DNA of 64,000 bases from Chinchilla lanigera (GCF_000276665.1 NW_004955418.1:6846489-6910488), one strand, 5' to 3'; shown: positions 13,057-25,240, counted from the first letter of the stretch. Program-made: numbers and translations. Notes: a model not told the origin generated them from the sequence alone.

Positions 13057-14780
13057 ACAACAATCCATCTACTCATCTCTCTACACATCTATCAATGTAT
13101 TTTCATTTGTAGTATATTTGTAGCCTGTTTCAAACATCAGGACCTTTCTCCTCAAACATTCAGCAGGCAGATCATTAACTAGGGTTCAATATTTGTTTAC
13201 AGGGTTATTTTCATCTTCTAGGTAAAACTTACATGTAATGATAAGTGCACAAATCTTTTTTAAAAACTGAGTGATCCTAGGACAAATATATACACTTGTG
13301 TAAGTCAGACTTCTATCTATATTTAGAATATTACCAATACTCAAAATTTCCCCCATTCTCCTTCCTTGTCAACTGTTACTCTCTTAACCAACCACTATTC
13401 AGACATTTCAGCACAAAGTACTTTCTTCCTGTTCTAGAAGAAATTCTATGATTCTTTCACTTAGCATTGTTTTTGAAATTCATCTACACCTGTATATGTA
13501 ATCACTTATGTTTCCCTTTAATACTGAGTAGTATTTCATTATGTGAATACAACACCATTTATTTTTACACTATCCTGTTGGTGGATTGTTTCTGTTTTTT
13601 AATAGCTATTACAAGTAAAGTTGCTGTGAATACCAAGTATTTTTTATTCAGTGCTGGGGATCTAGCGGAGGGTTGCAAAATGCTAGGCAAGTACCCCCAG
13701 CCTTATTGTAGAAGTTTTTGTGGATCCATGTTTTATTTTTCTCATAGTAAGCACCTACAAATACAATTTCTCAGTCATACTGTAGGCTGTACCTACTCTA
13801 GGTTGTATTACTTTGTACCAGTACAAATAATGTTTGAGAATTCTAATTGTGCCATGTTCTTGTCAATTTTTAGTGTTGTCAGTTTTTTAAATTTTAGCTC
13901 CCCATGTGTGTAATGGGTTTTCACTGTGCTTTTAATTTGCATTTCTCTGATAACTAATGATGCTAGTCATCACTTCTTATAGTCATTGGCCATTTACGTG
14001 TCTCCTTTTGTAAAGTGTCTATTCAAATCTTTTGCTCCCTGTCTTATTGAGCTATTTAACTTTGGGTCACTGAGTCTTTTGTCCAGTAGATTTTTGGCAA
14101 ATAGCTTCTTCCAGTCTGCACTTTGCTTGCTCATCTTACCAGCAGCACCGTTTGATAGATGAACATTTTCCTTTGGTGAAGTCTATGTTTTATTGTTTTA
14201 TTTATTTATTTTTTTGGATGGGTAGTTTTGCTTTGTCTAACCTAAAAACAATAGCAAACACAAACTTTAGCTTAGCGCCCAATTATAAATACATTTTCTT
14301 GTTTGTTTTAGCTTTTATGTTTAGGTGTTTGCCTATCTTAAAATAATTTATGTGTAAGACGAAAGGTAAGAATATAGGTTTACTCTCTTCCATCTGGGTA
14401 TTCACTTTGTTGGTAGTTATTTTGCCTTTTATTTACTGTATTTGGGAAGAATTCATATTCCTACTGGGCTGCTCTTGCACTTTTGACAAAAATCAAATGC
14501 CTGAATAAATATAGGTCTATTAGTCTGTTCTCTATTCTGTTCCATTGACCTGTTAATCTTTATGCTACCACCAAATTGTCTCAATTATTACAACCTCATA
14601 GAATATTGAAATCAGGTAGTACAAGTCTTCAAACTTTGTTTTTCTCTTTTAATATTTCCTTACTGTTTGAGGCCTTCTGCATTTCTGTATAAATTTTAGG
14701 ATCGGCTCAAAAAGCCTACTCACTCAGCCTTAATTTTTGACATGTTACATTCCATTTCTACAAATTCTGCAAACTAAGGA
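13057..14780 (-). repeat. L1M LINE, antisense, 3' UTR to ORF2 (part 2)
   Basis: The plus strand reads as a reversed L1M. Landmarks in order are 'attctttcacttagcattg', 'aatactgagtagtatttcat', 'tttgcatttctctgataact', 'gtctattcaaatcttttgct', 'gttctattccattgacct' and 'ataaattttaggatcggctc'. This runs from the 3' UTR back into the end of ORF2. Open frames on the plus strand here, including a 148-codon one at 13467-13913, are antisense shadows of this LINE. Confidence 0.85.
13645..13703 (-). repeat. ID SINE, antisense, inside L1
   Basis: 'cagtgctggggatcta ... aaaatgctaggcaagta ... cccccagcc' is a reversed, internally shortened ID that interrupts the L1 relic. Confidence 0.65.
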
Positions 14781-14895
14781 GAGTGAAGAAACTTATCTCT
14801 TTATTAAACACTTGACCATATAAAGCATTAGCTAAGGACAGAAATTTTTAATAGCACATTTAAAGCATGTTTTTAATTTTATATTAAAATAATCC

Positions 14896-15058
14896 ACTTT
14901 TGGGTTGTTTGTTTGTTTTTTGAGACATGCTTTTTCTATGTAGCTCAGGCTGGTCTGGAATTCACTATGTAGCCCAGGCCAGCCTTGAACTCATGGCAAT
15001 CCTCCTGCCTCAGCCTACCGAGTGCTGGGGTTATAGGCACGCAGCACCACATCTGGCT
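14896..15058 (-). repeat. B1 SINE, antisense, with target duplication
   Basis: After a T-rich start come GAGACATGC, 'atgtagctcaggctggtct', the duplicated block 'tatgtagcccaggccagcc', 'ctcctgcctcagcctaccga', and 'gtgctggggttataggca'. This is a 7SL-derived B1 with the internal ~29-bp duplication of rodent B1. The 10-bp target duplication AAAATAATCC flanks it at 14886-14895 and 15059-15068. Confidence 0.92.
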
Positions 15059-15339
15059 AAAATAATCCTCTTCCTACTTGACAAGAGCACACAATTCCAT
15101 ATTAATTTGTAACGAATAATTTTCTACAGAGACAGGTAAAATAGTGCAGCGAAATATTTCTCTATAACGTATTTCATTCTTGGGAAGAGTGAGAGGATTT
15201 CCTTATTACCAGACAATTGTTTCCTTTGAGTACTTGGTTTTAACAAAGAATAAGGATGTTAAATTTACCTGATTTTCTTTTTCATCCCCTAAGTCCTCCT
15301 CTTCATCACCTTGACTTTCGTCATTATTAATGCCATAGC

Positions 15340-15570
15340 TGACATTTATTGAGCAGTTACTCTATTCCCCTGACCCTAGCCTAAGAACGTTATTTATATT
15401 TCACTTTAAATCCCCACACAGCCCCATCTGGTCAAGTCTTGCTTTTATTTTCACTTCACAGATGAAGAAATTAAGCTTAGTGAGGAAAAAGACTTTTCCA
15501 ACTTCCAACAGTGAGAAAGCAGGACTCAACCTCAAGTTTTTCTTATTCAAAAGGTTGACATTTCAACCAT
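15340..15570 (-). repeat. MIR SINE, antisense
   Basis: 'ctgacatttattgagcagtt', 'tccccacacagccccat', 'cacttcacagatgaagaaat' and 'gcaggactcaacctcaag' appear in the order expected of a reversed MIR. Confidence 0.85.
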
Positions 15571-16540
15571 CTTCAATAAAATAATGCTATCCTGTACCTA
15601 ATGCAATAGGTTTATCCATTTGAGGCTCCTTCAAGGACCATTTAAAACTTTTATCATTATTATTGGCGTTTCTGTAGCAAAGTATCAGGAATACCCTGAA
15701 ATCATCTTCATATACTCTTCAAAATTCTGCAATTATGCAGTCCTGAAGACATCTGGAGAAAAAGATGGTTCAGTTGGCTTTTGCATTACATGTGGTTTTA
15801 TAGCCAAAGTAATTTAACCTTCCCTTTTTCTCTTCACAGTGGTAAACTACTTTCATAGTGTCTGAGGCTCTCTTTATACATCATGCATGTCTCATTCAAG
15901 TCCTAAGCTATCTTTATGTATAAGTCAAACTAAAGATTGTCATGCCCCACTGCTTTCTATCATCCAAACATGTTGCTGAAATTCCAATTATGATGACTCT
16001 TTCTGACTGGCCATAAAAATTCAACTCTACAGTTTGGACTTTTAAATTTTACTATTAGCATAGAAAGAGTTATTAATATTTTTTGCATTAAGCTATATAT
16101 AACACTTTGTACTGAGCTCTTTGTTTTGCTAAGAATTGAGCATATGCCTCATCATCCTTGCTCTCAGGAATCCAAAATTTCTTTTTAAACACACACACAC
16201 ACACACAAACTCTAATATGACTGCATAGGTAACTTTAGCATTCTGAGCTTTTTACTGACTCTAGATGTGGAATTGAAACCTTACCAGGTGTCCATACTGA
16301 TATACAATAACTACTTCCAAGATCAGAATGATAATCTCTTTACTTGATATAAATAGAAGAGTTAAAGAATTCACACCCTGGGAACCTTGAGAAAAATACT
16401 TTTTCTGAAGGTAAATGGTAGAGGAAGCAAGAAGCAATGACACAGAAAAAAAATATACTATGTGTCCTAACCATGGGCTACAAACAAACACTCTATCACA
16501 AATTCATCAAGGAGTGAGAAGGGGATTATAGCCCGATTTT
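15571..16540. other. No gene; short (AC)n at 16188-16207
   Basis: Unique AT-rich sequence with one short AC repeat. A 76-codon minus-strand frame at 16261-16491 has a hydrophobic translation from AT-rich DNA and is not supported as a gene. Confidence 0.5.
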
Positions 16541-16690
16541 TTCCTTTTTTATTGGTGAATTTGTGATTCATAATAAATACATTCATATGGGGTATTGGTA
16601 CATGTAGGTATCACATCTTGATCATTTTTATTTTTTTCCTCTCCATTTTCTCCTGTCACCCTATCCTCAAATCACACGCACTCATCAGTT
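16541..16690 (-). repeat. Rodent L1 3' end, antisense
   Basis: 'ttttattggtgaatttgtga', 'tacattcatatggggtat', 'cacatcttgatcattttta', then a pyrimidine-rich block. This is the reversed 3' UTR style of rodent-lineage L1. It resembles the copies near 35842 and 61880. Confidence 0.55.
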
Positions 16691-17154
16691 AATAGAAATA
16701 CTGTTTTGAAGATGTGAAATTAAACATAGGTATTTTCTTTTTGATATCCATTTTGTTAAACAGACATCATATCTGTGAGCTTCATGGCTTTGGATGAAAG
16801 CTTAATAAAAAAGTTAGTGCATTCTCAGTTTAATTTTATAAAGATCACATAATAATGGTGACAGGTGGAGCCACATGGGGGTGGAGGTAAATTGGTCTTC
16901 TGTCCCAGACGTCAAAGACATGCTGCAGACATCAGGGAAATGTCTCGTGGTCGGGAAAGGTAAGGGAACTCAGCAGGCTGGTCTTTGATACCTAGGGCTT
17001 TCATTTTTAATTAAAGAACATAACTCTCATGAAAAGTCATCATATCATCCTATTTTATATAGGGCTTGGATGATTTCTCTGTGAAGGAGATAGTAATTGG
17101 GAAAGTGTTTAATATAGTGCCTAGAAGGTGTTTCAGGTCTAATAAAAATCATAA
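16691..17154. other. No feature recognised
   Basis: Unique sequence between an L1 end and a MIR. Confidence 0.5.
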
Positions 17155-17345
17155 AAGTTGACATTTATTCATCACCATCTCAATAACTATTCACAAAATC
17201 TTGATGAAGTCTTAAGTATAACCCCACTGTGGAGATGAGAAAACTGATACTTTGGAGAAGTTTACTGACCTACCTGGGGGTCACAAATCCAGGAAGTGGT
17301 GATGTTGGAGAAGCAACCAGATTGTCTGATTTCAAGAACTATGCG
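17155..17345 (-). repeat. MIR SINE, antisense
   Basis: 'tgacatttattcatcaccat', 'aaccccactgtggagatgag', 'aaaactgatactttggaga', 'gggggtcacaaatccagga' and 'ttgtctgatttcaagaact' follow reversed MIR order. Confidence 0.75.
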
Positions 17346-18289
17346 TCTATTCACAGTGCTGTATTTTGAAACCTTTCTCCCTACTTTGGGTGTAGATTAG
17401 ATTCCTAGCATATGTTTACTGACAGAGCTTCCTGGTATACTGTGTGATAAAATCATTTATTTCTCTCTATATATGACCTCGCTGGAACAGCACAAACCTA
17501 TGTGAACCTTATCTTTAGCACTTTTTTTCTTCTAGCACCCTTTCTTCCAGAAAGGGTACCACTAACTCGACCCCAGTATGGAAAGATGCCCTGCTACTCC
17601 TTGTTGTCACCCACACAATTGTACCAATTTGAGTCTGGAGACTTTTCTCAATGTTTTTGGATATCTCTTACAATAGCCCAAAGCATCTGTCCTCCTCTGA
17701 GTGGGAACATGAAACAGCTGCTCACTGTCACTCATACATTTTTTTAGATACTTAGAAACCAGTTGCTAACACTTTCTGCCCCTGACTTTTCTAAGTCATA
17801 ATTCTAGCTGCAGTTCCTCTTCTTCCTTTTCTCTCCTCATTCTCCTTTTGCTTTACATATAAATTACTTCTACAAAAGACCTATTTCCAAAATTGCTAAT
17901 CGTTTTAGTTCCCATCCTCCAGATTCCCTTGACATCTGAATATTCCCTGGGTATCATGAAGAGGTTGCCATACAGTATTGAAATTATAGCCTCTGGGAAA
18001 AATTTTAAGCATGTCCATAGGGATATCTTCTGTTGCTATACAAATTACAGGCAAAACATTAAAGAAAATTATGGCTTTCTTGGTTTTCAGATGGTGTTTT
18101 GTCTAAACTGATGTAAGACAAAGGTGGTATAGATCATATTGTTCTCCCTGTGTTGTAAAGATATGAGTATAGTTGTTTGCAGAAAAATGTTGTATTCTCT
18201 AAAGTTAGCAATTACTCACATTTGTATATTTTAATGTATATCACAATGGATGCCAATGGACTGGAAATTCAGAGGAAAAAAATCAGACT
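17346..18289. other. No feature recognised
   Basis: No nameable repeat or gene. The part near 17760-17950 is pyrimidine-rich and could be a decayed L2, but this cannot be shown. Confidence 0.4.
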
Positions 18290-18850
18290 CTTTAAAGGAA
18301 TCAGGCAGGGCTTTATAGAAGAGGTATTATCTTAAAGAGTAAGTATGATGCAATGCAGTATGACATAAAGAAGTTGGAAGGAAAAGAAGTTAGAAATGGA
18401 AAAACAGTTTAATCAAAAATTTGAAGGAATGAAAGTATCTTGGAAAAGAGGAAATAGTTCTATTTTGTGCCACCCACTTTGGTTGATGTGTCAGAAAATA
18501 TCAGGTGTGAAGCTGGAAATAAAGACTGGGGTTAGCTTACTTGAGATAGTTAAGCCGAAGTTGAATTTTCTTTAGGAAAACAATTCCGACAATGGAGCCT
18601 ATAGTGGATAGAGAAATCAGTTTCAAAACTGATACAAGTATGATCACTGGGACTGATATAAATTGAGACTTACGGGGCACCCAAGGGAGAGTCCAGAATG
18701 TAAAATCAAGCCAGGGTTCCAAGAGGACAGAAAATATGAAAGGTCCTTTGGATTTTATGATTAGGAGCCACTGAAGCACTTTGAATGGGAAGTTCTAGGA
18801 GAATGGAAGACAGTGGGCAGAGATGTGTCTACAGAAGTGAAAAGAAGGAA
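18290..18850 (-). repeat. L2 LINE, antisense
   Basis: 'cagggctttatagaagaggt', 'ttttatgattaggagccact', and 'ttgaatgggaagttctagg' match the reversed L2 region that normally reads as purine-rich with 'ggattttattctaagtg' and 'gggaagccattg'. It is diverged, and the 5' part of the interval is the less certain part. Confidence 0.5.
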
Positions 18851-18969
18851 AAGAACATGACGGCAATTTGGAAGCCAAGGGATTTTCTTTGTTTTAGTTT
18901 GACTTTGGCACAAGATATTTAAACATGTGTTTTCTTCTTGTTTAGAGGCAAGACAAATTGGATTGCTGT

Positions 18970-19165
18970 CCAGTGTGTTGGCAGATGACTATACTTCCAG
19001 CACTCTGAGAGGCAGAGAAATATTACAAGCTTGAGTCTGGCTGTGGCAGTTTAACAACATAATGAGACCAGGCCTCAAAATAATAAATAAATAAATAAGT
19101 CGGGGAGGGGGGTGTAGCACAGTATGGAGGCTCTGTGTTTGATCCTCAGTACCTCAAAAGACAAA
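18970..19165 (+). repeat. B1-dID composite SINE, sense
   Basis: A B1-like part ('tacttccagcactctgagag', 'aatgagaccaggcctcaaaa', and an AAAT-type linker) is joined to an ID-like part ('ggggtgtagcacagtatgg', 'tgtttgatcctcagtacc'). B1 at the 5' side and ID at the 3' side is the B1-dID order known from several non-murine rodent lineages. Murine B4 has the reverse order. Confidence 0.7.
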
Positions 19166-19245
19166 AAGAAACAAAAAAGAAAAAGAGAAGGAGGGAAGGA
19201 AAGAAGGAAGGAAGGAAGGAAAGAAGGAAGGAAGGAAGGAAAGGA
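19166..19245. repeat. (GAAG/GGAA)n tail microsatellite
   Basis: A purine-rich run of AAGG and GAAG units directly follows the SINE A-tail, so it probably grew from that tail. Confidence 0.9.
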
Positions 19246-20661
19246 ATAGGAGTCCCAAAGGAGATGAGAAAGGATAACAAAAATGGTTAGCATAAGAATG
19301 GAAGAATATCTTCTTCTAAAGAGAATAAATGAGTCACTTTATGAGCAAAATATGGGGTAAAGAACACAGATTTGAGGGATCTCGTATTGTTGGACATTAA
19401 TTCTTTTAGTCAAACGGACATGGAGTCATCTATAGGGAGAGAGAGGAACAAATGGTGGCGCAGCTTTCAGAAGGGAGGAGGAAACTGGCATGAGCTCATG
19501 GAGAAGCACCGAAGAGTGAAGACATCAACTGCCGAGCAGTGGTGCGTGTGCAACCAGCAAGGTAAGTAGCACAGATGTGTAATGAGCATCCGCAGGCTGT
19601 TTAATGCAAAGACAGTGGAACATCTGACACATTCTACATTTGCCTTGATCGTTATTTTATCTCTCAGATATAGAGGAATGAGCCAGGAAGTTAGTAATCT
19701 CCTCTTAATTCTGATCAACAAGAGGGAAAAATGCTGGGAATAATGGGCCAGTGATTATTTCACCTGAAAGTGCACTGTAGAGTCAGACAGATAGTATGGA
19801 TATTAGACAAGGCAATATGTAGAGACTTCCATGAACTCAGCAATATACGAATACAAAAAGGCAAGGGTGGCACATACCCATCATAAATATAAAAGAGAAG
19901 TAAGAGAATCTATTTTAAAGTTGACACAAAGACCCAGCTAAAAATAAATACGGGGAGACATGACTTAACGGGAGCGTAAGTGAAAATGATGAAAAAGAAC
20001 TGACAATACCTCCCTTACACACCAAGGTGAGGGGGGCCAGTTGTGGTGAGCTCAGGCTGGATTACTGAAAGTGGTTTGAAGAACAAAGCACAGCCACCTT
20101 ATTGGACTGAGTTTTGGTTGCCATGTCCAAGATTTTAAATATAACTTTGCTGCTATCTTGGATTTTTGCCACAGGCCCCAGTGGCATGAATAATACAAGA
20201 GGTATCAAATCCTCCTATATTCCAAACAGGACTGCTAGCTCATTTTTGTGGAACATGTTATCAGACTGTAAATCCAGTTTTGTCAGCATGAGTTCATCAC
20301 CCACCTCAGGGGAAGATAAAAGAGGGGCACGCTCCACTCCTCTAGGCAAGACAGAGACTTTAAGAGAGCTCCTTGAGAGCACGACTTTATCTCCTGGAGT
20401 CTGGGGCACGGGCACAGCTGCCTGTCCTCAGAAGTCTAGGGTGGAAAATCTGGGTACATAGGCTCCGAGGTATACAGCAATGAAGGGGACAATATTGTGG
20501 GGAGACTGTGCTGCCACTGGCTAAAGGGACAGGTGCTGTCCTGGGGCTCAGTGGAGGGCTCAGCTCAGCACAGACTACAAGGCTGGAGGTCCCATGTGCC
20601 GAGGGGCCCTGGACCTGACCAGGCCTCTGAATAGCCAGCCGCAAGAGGAAAAGCTGTTTGG
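19246..20661. other. No feature recognised
   Basis: No nameable repeat. A plus-strand frame at 20114-20461 (115 codons) begins with a hydrophobic stretch that could mimic a signal peptide, but I see no recognisable domain and no other gene context. Confidence 0.45.
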
Positions 20662-20850
20662 ATCAGTGCTTCTCCAATTTTAACCTGCATTAGAATTACC
20701 CAGAACGTGTCTGTAAAACATACATTCCTGGAGATTCTAATTCCTTAGCAATGAGGTGGGGTCCAAAATACGTATTTCTAATAAGCTCCTGGGTGATGTT
20801 AATTTTGTCATCTGTGGACTGCACATTGACAAAAACACTGGTTTAAATGG
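20662..20850. repeat. MER5A hAT-Charlie relic
   Basis: It begins 'cagtgcttctccaattttaa' with 'tgcattagaattaccca', has a 'gagattctaattccttag' middle, and ends with 'ctcctgggtgatgttaattt' and 'ggactgcacattgacaaaaa'. Terminal inverted arms and interior match MER5A. Confidence 0.85.
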
Positions 20851-21697
20851 CACCTGTGGGGCATCTCGGAGGAACATGTAACAGAGCCACACAAAAGAGA
20901 ATCAGCTTTGCATGTCCATTATGCCTAGAAGTCATCAACAGCGCTTTCTCCTCTCACTTCTTCTCCCCAAATCTAACCTTCCCCAGTCTAACCCTAAAGT
21001 GCTGGGAAAAAAAGGCTTGAGAGAAGGAGAGGAAGCATCGTGAAATGAGCCTGCCGCCAACTGCAGGGTGCTCTGACCACTTCAGAGGACAAACCCTAAA
21101 CTGGACATCCGTTTGGAGTTTTGGGTAGTCTGCAGTTAGCAGAGGAGATTGGAGTTACGGAGTTATTTGATTTTTCAGTGCCCAAAGGACTATTCTTAAT
21201 TCCTACATTAGAAAAGCTAGGAATCTGTTTCAAATTTTGTACACAGGTGTAAAAAGAGTGGGTAAAAGAATACAGTTAAAGAACTTCAGGCTGTTTAATC
21301 AGCTGATCACACAGGGCTTCATTTTTCAAACTGTTAGCAGGTCCAGAGAAGCACAGCCAGGAAAACAGGGCACTAGGAGCCTCACCACAGGTGGAGCCAG
21401 GCGAGGAAACAAGGACCTTTGGCCTGGAGAAGACTTAGCAGACATAATAACACACTTAAGATACCAAAGGGTTTTCTTGTTAACAAATCATCAGCCTTCT
21501 CTGTGGCTTAAAGTATTAGCCTTCTCTGTGGCTTCTGGGCCCACAATTAGCTTAAGTTAGGGGAGAAGTCTGCTTGGGCTCAGTATAAGAATATGTAATA
21601 ATTAAAGCCATGACACCTAGTGATGGCCACTTGCCTGAATGTTGGAAGTTTTAGATATGGCAGAGGGTAGATTTTGGGTGCCTTCTTGAGCACACCA
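20851..21697. other. No gene; small tandem duplication
   Basis: The 17-base block AGCCTTCTCTGTGGCTT occurs at 21494-21510 and 21519-21535 (period 25). A 107-codon frame at 21237-21560 overlaps it and has no recognisable content. Confidence 0.5.
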
Positions 21698-21802
21698 TGG
21701 GGCTGGGGGTGTGGCTCAGCGGTACACAGCCTCAGAAGGCTGTGCCTGAGTTTAATGCCCAGTATCACAAAAAAAAAATAAATAAATAAAAAGAAAGAAA
21801 GG
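21698..21802 (+). repeat. ID SINE, sense, with target duplication
   Basis: 'ggggctgggggtgtggctca', then 'gagtttaatgcccagtatca', then an A/AAAT tail. The flanks carry GAGCACACCA at 21688-21697 and 21803-21812. The middle is rearranged relative to the usual ID. Confidence 0.9.
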
Positions 21803-22060
21803 GAGCACACCAGTTTCTATAACAACACTTTGCAGCCCAGAGCTAGGTGCAGTGAAAGGCGGGTTCCTCAGGCTAGGGTCACTAGCGCTTCCCAGCCTCC
21901 TAGCTTGCTTGCCTCCATGCACTGCTAGTGGAAGCGAACACCACCAATCCTACACTGCAACTCAGCCCAGAGACCAGAATTCTGATGAGAACAATAAGTC
22001 GCTTATGGTTTAAGTTCTGGTTCATTGAAATTTGGTAAATGGTCCTTTGTAATCAGGCCT

Positions 22061-22158
22061 TTCTCTTGTTGTTGTTTGTTTTGTGGTGCTGGGGTTTGAA
22101 CCCAGGGCCTTCTGCATGCTAGGTAAGTCTCTACCGCTCAGCCACACCCAGCCCACAG
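22061..22158 (-). repeat. ID SINE, antisense, with target duplication
   Basis: 'gtgctggggtttgaaccca', 'ttctgcatgctaggtaagt', 'ctaccgctcagccacaccc'. This is a classic ID in reverse, flanked by TCAGGCCT at 22053-22060 and 22159-22166. Confidence 0.92.
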
Positions 22159-22166
22159 TCAGGCCT

Positions 22167-22699
22167 CTCTAAAATAGAGTTTATAAGCGTGTATGCGATG
22201 ACGGGGTCCTGCCTGGTACTCAGGGCTCTGACTTGCTCTTGCAATTTCTACTCTCATCCTCCTTTACCAGGCACTACAGCAAGAACACTGCTGAAACAGC
22301 CGAATAGGAGCTAGAGGAGTGATGGGAAGCCAGGGAAGTCAGAGACTGGGTGAGACGCATGAAAAGCCCAGGGCAGGTGGGGAAATGAGAACGACACTGG
22401 GCACATACAGCGCAGGGAGGGAAGAGGAGAGGAGTAACATGTTAGTGCTCCTAGTTTAAATGCAGAAGTTTGTTAGGCCTTGTTTGTACGCTCATAGGCA
22501 AGAACAGTGACTAGCTGTGTCAATCAAACTTTTAAGCACACAAAAAGGTATTGTGTCTCTAGCTCAAATGTTGACATATAATAATCTGGGATCAAGAAAT
22601 GCTTAATCTCCCTCCCAAATAGCTTCCAAATGTCCTCAGGGATGCAGAAAAATATTAGTGGGGGGTCAGGTGACCACAGGAGAGTGATTGTGACAGCCA
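22167..22699. other. No feature recognised
   Basis: Unique sequence between an ID and a long L2. Purine-rich near 22310-22430. Confidence 0.45.
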
Positions 22700-23345
22700 C
22701 GACCCTTCACATTTCCTTAGTGAAACAAGGGGCTTTCAGACAATGTCTCTCCAATTTGTTTTCAACTTTGCAGCCAGAGTGCTCTTTTCAAAACACAAAT
22801 CTGATCATGTCACCAGTCTGCTTAAAACCTTTGAATGGCTTCCCACTGTTCTTGGAATAAAGACCAGATCTTTAACAAGGAGCTGGTGGCTTGGTCCCGG
22901 TGGGGGATGGGAAGGGCCGGGCTTGGGGCGGGGGATGTGAAGCCCACCTTCGCGGGCCCTTCTCTGGCTCTGGAATGCTCTCCCTCCCTCCCTACACCCT
23001 TTCTTGGTTAGCTTTTACTCAAGCTTGTTCTTTAGATCAAAACTCAAATAGCCCATTCTTGGGGAAACTTCCCTGTATCTGCAGCCTGCCGCAGCTGGAG
23101 TCCTTTGTTGTTTGTGTTTTATCAGTCTCCATGCTTTTATTTCAAGGCACTTATCTGGCTTTGTAATTATACATTCATCAGAGCCATTATTTGTTTACTC
23201 CTCTCCTCCAACTCTACTAGCCCCTCCGCTTCAGGAGAGTGATCATTTGTTTACCACAGTATCCTGGCACCCCCAGCCTAACACTGTGCCTGGCTCAGGG
23301 GAGGTCTTCAATGCCCTTTTGTTGAGTGAGTGGAGGACTACCTAA
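22700..23345 (+). repeat. L2 LINE, sense, long 3' portion
   Basis: A well-preserved L2. In order: 'ctgatcatgtcaccagtct', 'tgcttaaaacctttgaatgg', 'cttcccactgttcttggaat', 'aaagaccagatctttaac', 'ctctggctctggaatgctct', 'cacttatctggctttgtaat', and the terminal 'aacactgtgcctggctcag ... ttgttgagtgagtgg'. The two plus-strand frames inside are by-products of this LINE. Confidence 0.9.
22902..22934 (+). other. G-quadruplex-capable G-run cluster
   Basis: Six runs of three or more G lie within 33 bases, separated by 1-3 bases (22902-22906, 22909-22911, 22914-22916, 22919-22921, 22925-22928, 22930-22934). This satisfies the usual intramolecular G4 pattern. It lies inside the L2 relic. Confidence 0.85.
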
Positions 23346-24899
23346 ATTGTGATTTCTCTCTGAAATTTTGATTTCTACAGAGGTAGGAAAGTGTTAACCA
23401 GACAGAATAAAATTCTTAGTTATATTTCCTCTGCTTCCATGCAGTGATTTATTTTAAAACACAGAACCCTATGAGCTCTAATCTTCCTTCATATTATATA
23501 GAAATCAGTTCATCAAAATAACCCGCTAACTCTACCTGGTATTCTCATCTATTCCCCATTTTCTCTGGAATGAATTTAAGTAGTCCTTCTTGGGGTTCAT
23601 CTTCTGGGAAATCATATAGAGAACAATTTATTTTAGGTTAATTCAGTTGAGATTTTATTTAAAGGCACCCTAACTTACAGACACTGACAGGTAAATGTTT
23701 ATGAAAAGATAATATATATGCACACTCTGTATGTGTGTCTATCAATCCATCTAAAAATATATGTTTTCATGACTTAAAATGGGAAAGATCAGAAAGCATT
23801 ATAGTGTGGAAGTTCCCACCCCCAGACTTTTACCCTCTCCAGCTAAGGATTTGGTGGAATAAAAGGCAGTCAGGATTTTCTGATGAGTGGCTGAAGGACA
23901 TGTACTTCCTCTCCTAATGAAATACTCAAATAGTGAGTCATAATGCCAGAGGCACTATTCTCCAAGACCGCATCTCTGCTTATTTCGAATCCAAATTCTG
24001 AAAAGAATCTAGACCTAACCCTTTAGATCTCTATGTGAGACTGAAGCATATACTTCTTTTCTAACTTCCTTCTCTTTCTTCCATCTTCTGCGGTAAAACT
24101 GACAGCCACTGGGCAGGATCGGTCAGCTTTAGTAACCTGGTGGCAAAAGAAAAATAAAAACTCCTGTTGTCATGAATGACTATGTTATAGCGGAGAATAT
24201 TTCTTTCATAAAGCCACAAAAAATGGGGATATAATCATGTGCTGAATTGTGCTCAGCCCAGGCCAAGCAGGAGAGATAAACAACCTCTACTATGACTATC
24301 TACAAAGAGCAAAATGTTACAAAAATCTGGCTCTTTCCTTCCAGAATATGATTCTGAGTCTTCCGCCCCTCTGAAAAGACATTCTTTTGAGGTACGTGGA
24401 TGGAGAACAATGCTTTATTTTATTCTACAACACCCTGTCGTTATCCTTGCATTTCTCACCATCTTTCCCTGCCAGATTTCTTTAAAAAGTGGGCTTCCAA
24501 GAGCACTGCTTCCTTTTCTTCACCACCTGTACTTTCTGGACGTCTTGCTTCATTTCCTATGAAATGACAGAAAGCTCCTGGAAGCCCACTGCAATAGCTT
24601 TCTTGTACTAGTTTCCTAACAAATTCAGGAAGTTGGCCATTGTCATTCCTGCTGTCCTCTCTCGTTTTCACTGACCCCAGCTTGGCCCCGCTCTGCAGAG
24701 ATGGTCTCTGCGAAACAGCTTTCTGTATTTTAGCTGCTTGTGCACAAACACCCTTACAGTCCAAGGTCCAGGTCTTGGTTTCCTCTCTCTAAATTTTGCC
24801 TTCAGAGTTGTCATTCATCTTCACATTTTCATCTATCGTCTGTTTCCAGTAAATCCCCAAATGTTTCTTCCTTCACACTTAATTTTATCCCCAAAGGTT
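23346..24899. other. No gene recognised
   Basis: No nameable repeat with confidence. A 102-codon minus-strand frame at 24456-24764 and an overlapping 82-codon plus frame are both unrecognised. The end of the interval becomes pyrimidine-rich and may already belong to the following L2. Confidence 0.45.
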
Positions 24900-25240
24900 C
24901 AACCTCACAACTTTATCATCCAGCTATCTATAGAACAGTTCGCGTGTTCATATCACGTTCCGTTTCCCCTTCTCATTTCTCCAAGTCAATTTCTTTCACT
25001 CTCTGAGACCTCAAAGCTCCCTTTTCCTTGTCTCCATTTTCTTCACAATCTCTGTATCCTGTTAGTTATTAATATCTATCTTGCCTTCCTTCTCTACTGT
25101 CATCAGTAACTCCCTGGATCTTTTCACATCATACCTAGACTGTGGCCAGAAGCATCTTACTGGCTTCCACATAATGCCTTCCCTTCCCCACCCATGAAAG
25201 ACAACAGAAAGCATCCTTGTCTGTAAGAAAAACCCCAAGC
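24900..25240 (+). repeat. L2 LINE fragment, sense (probable)
   Basis: 'atacctagactgtggccaga', 'catcttactggcttccacat', and a pyrimidine-rich lead-in match the L2 block that reads like 'cctggactattgcaatagcc ... aactggtctccc'. The 123-codon frame at 24738-25109 is explained by this pyrimidine-rich repeat. Confidence 0.5.

Noticed and set aside
13467..13913. 148-codon plus-strand open frame
   Set aside because: It lies antisense in an L1M relic and spans a reversed ID. It is a by-product of repeat sequence.
20114..20461. 115-codon frame with a signal-peptide-like start
   Set aside because: The hydrophobic start is short and nothing downstream looks like a domain. No other exon was found.
24738..25109. 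123-codon hydrophobic frame that looks like a membrane protein
   Set aside because: Pyrimidine-rich L2-like DNA gives F/L/S-rich translations by composition alone.
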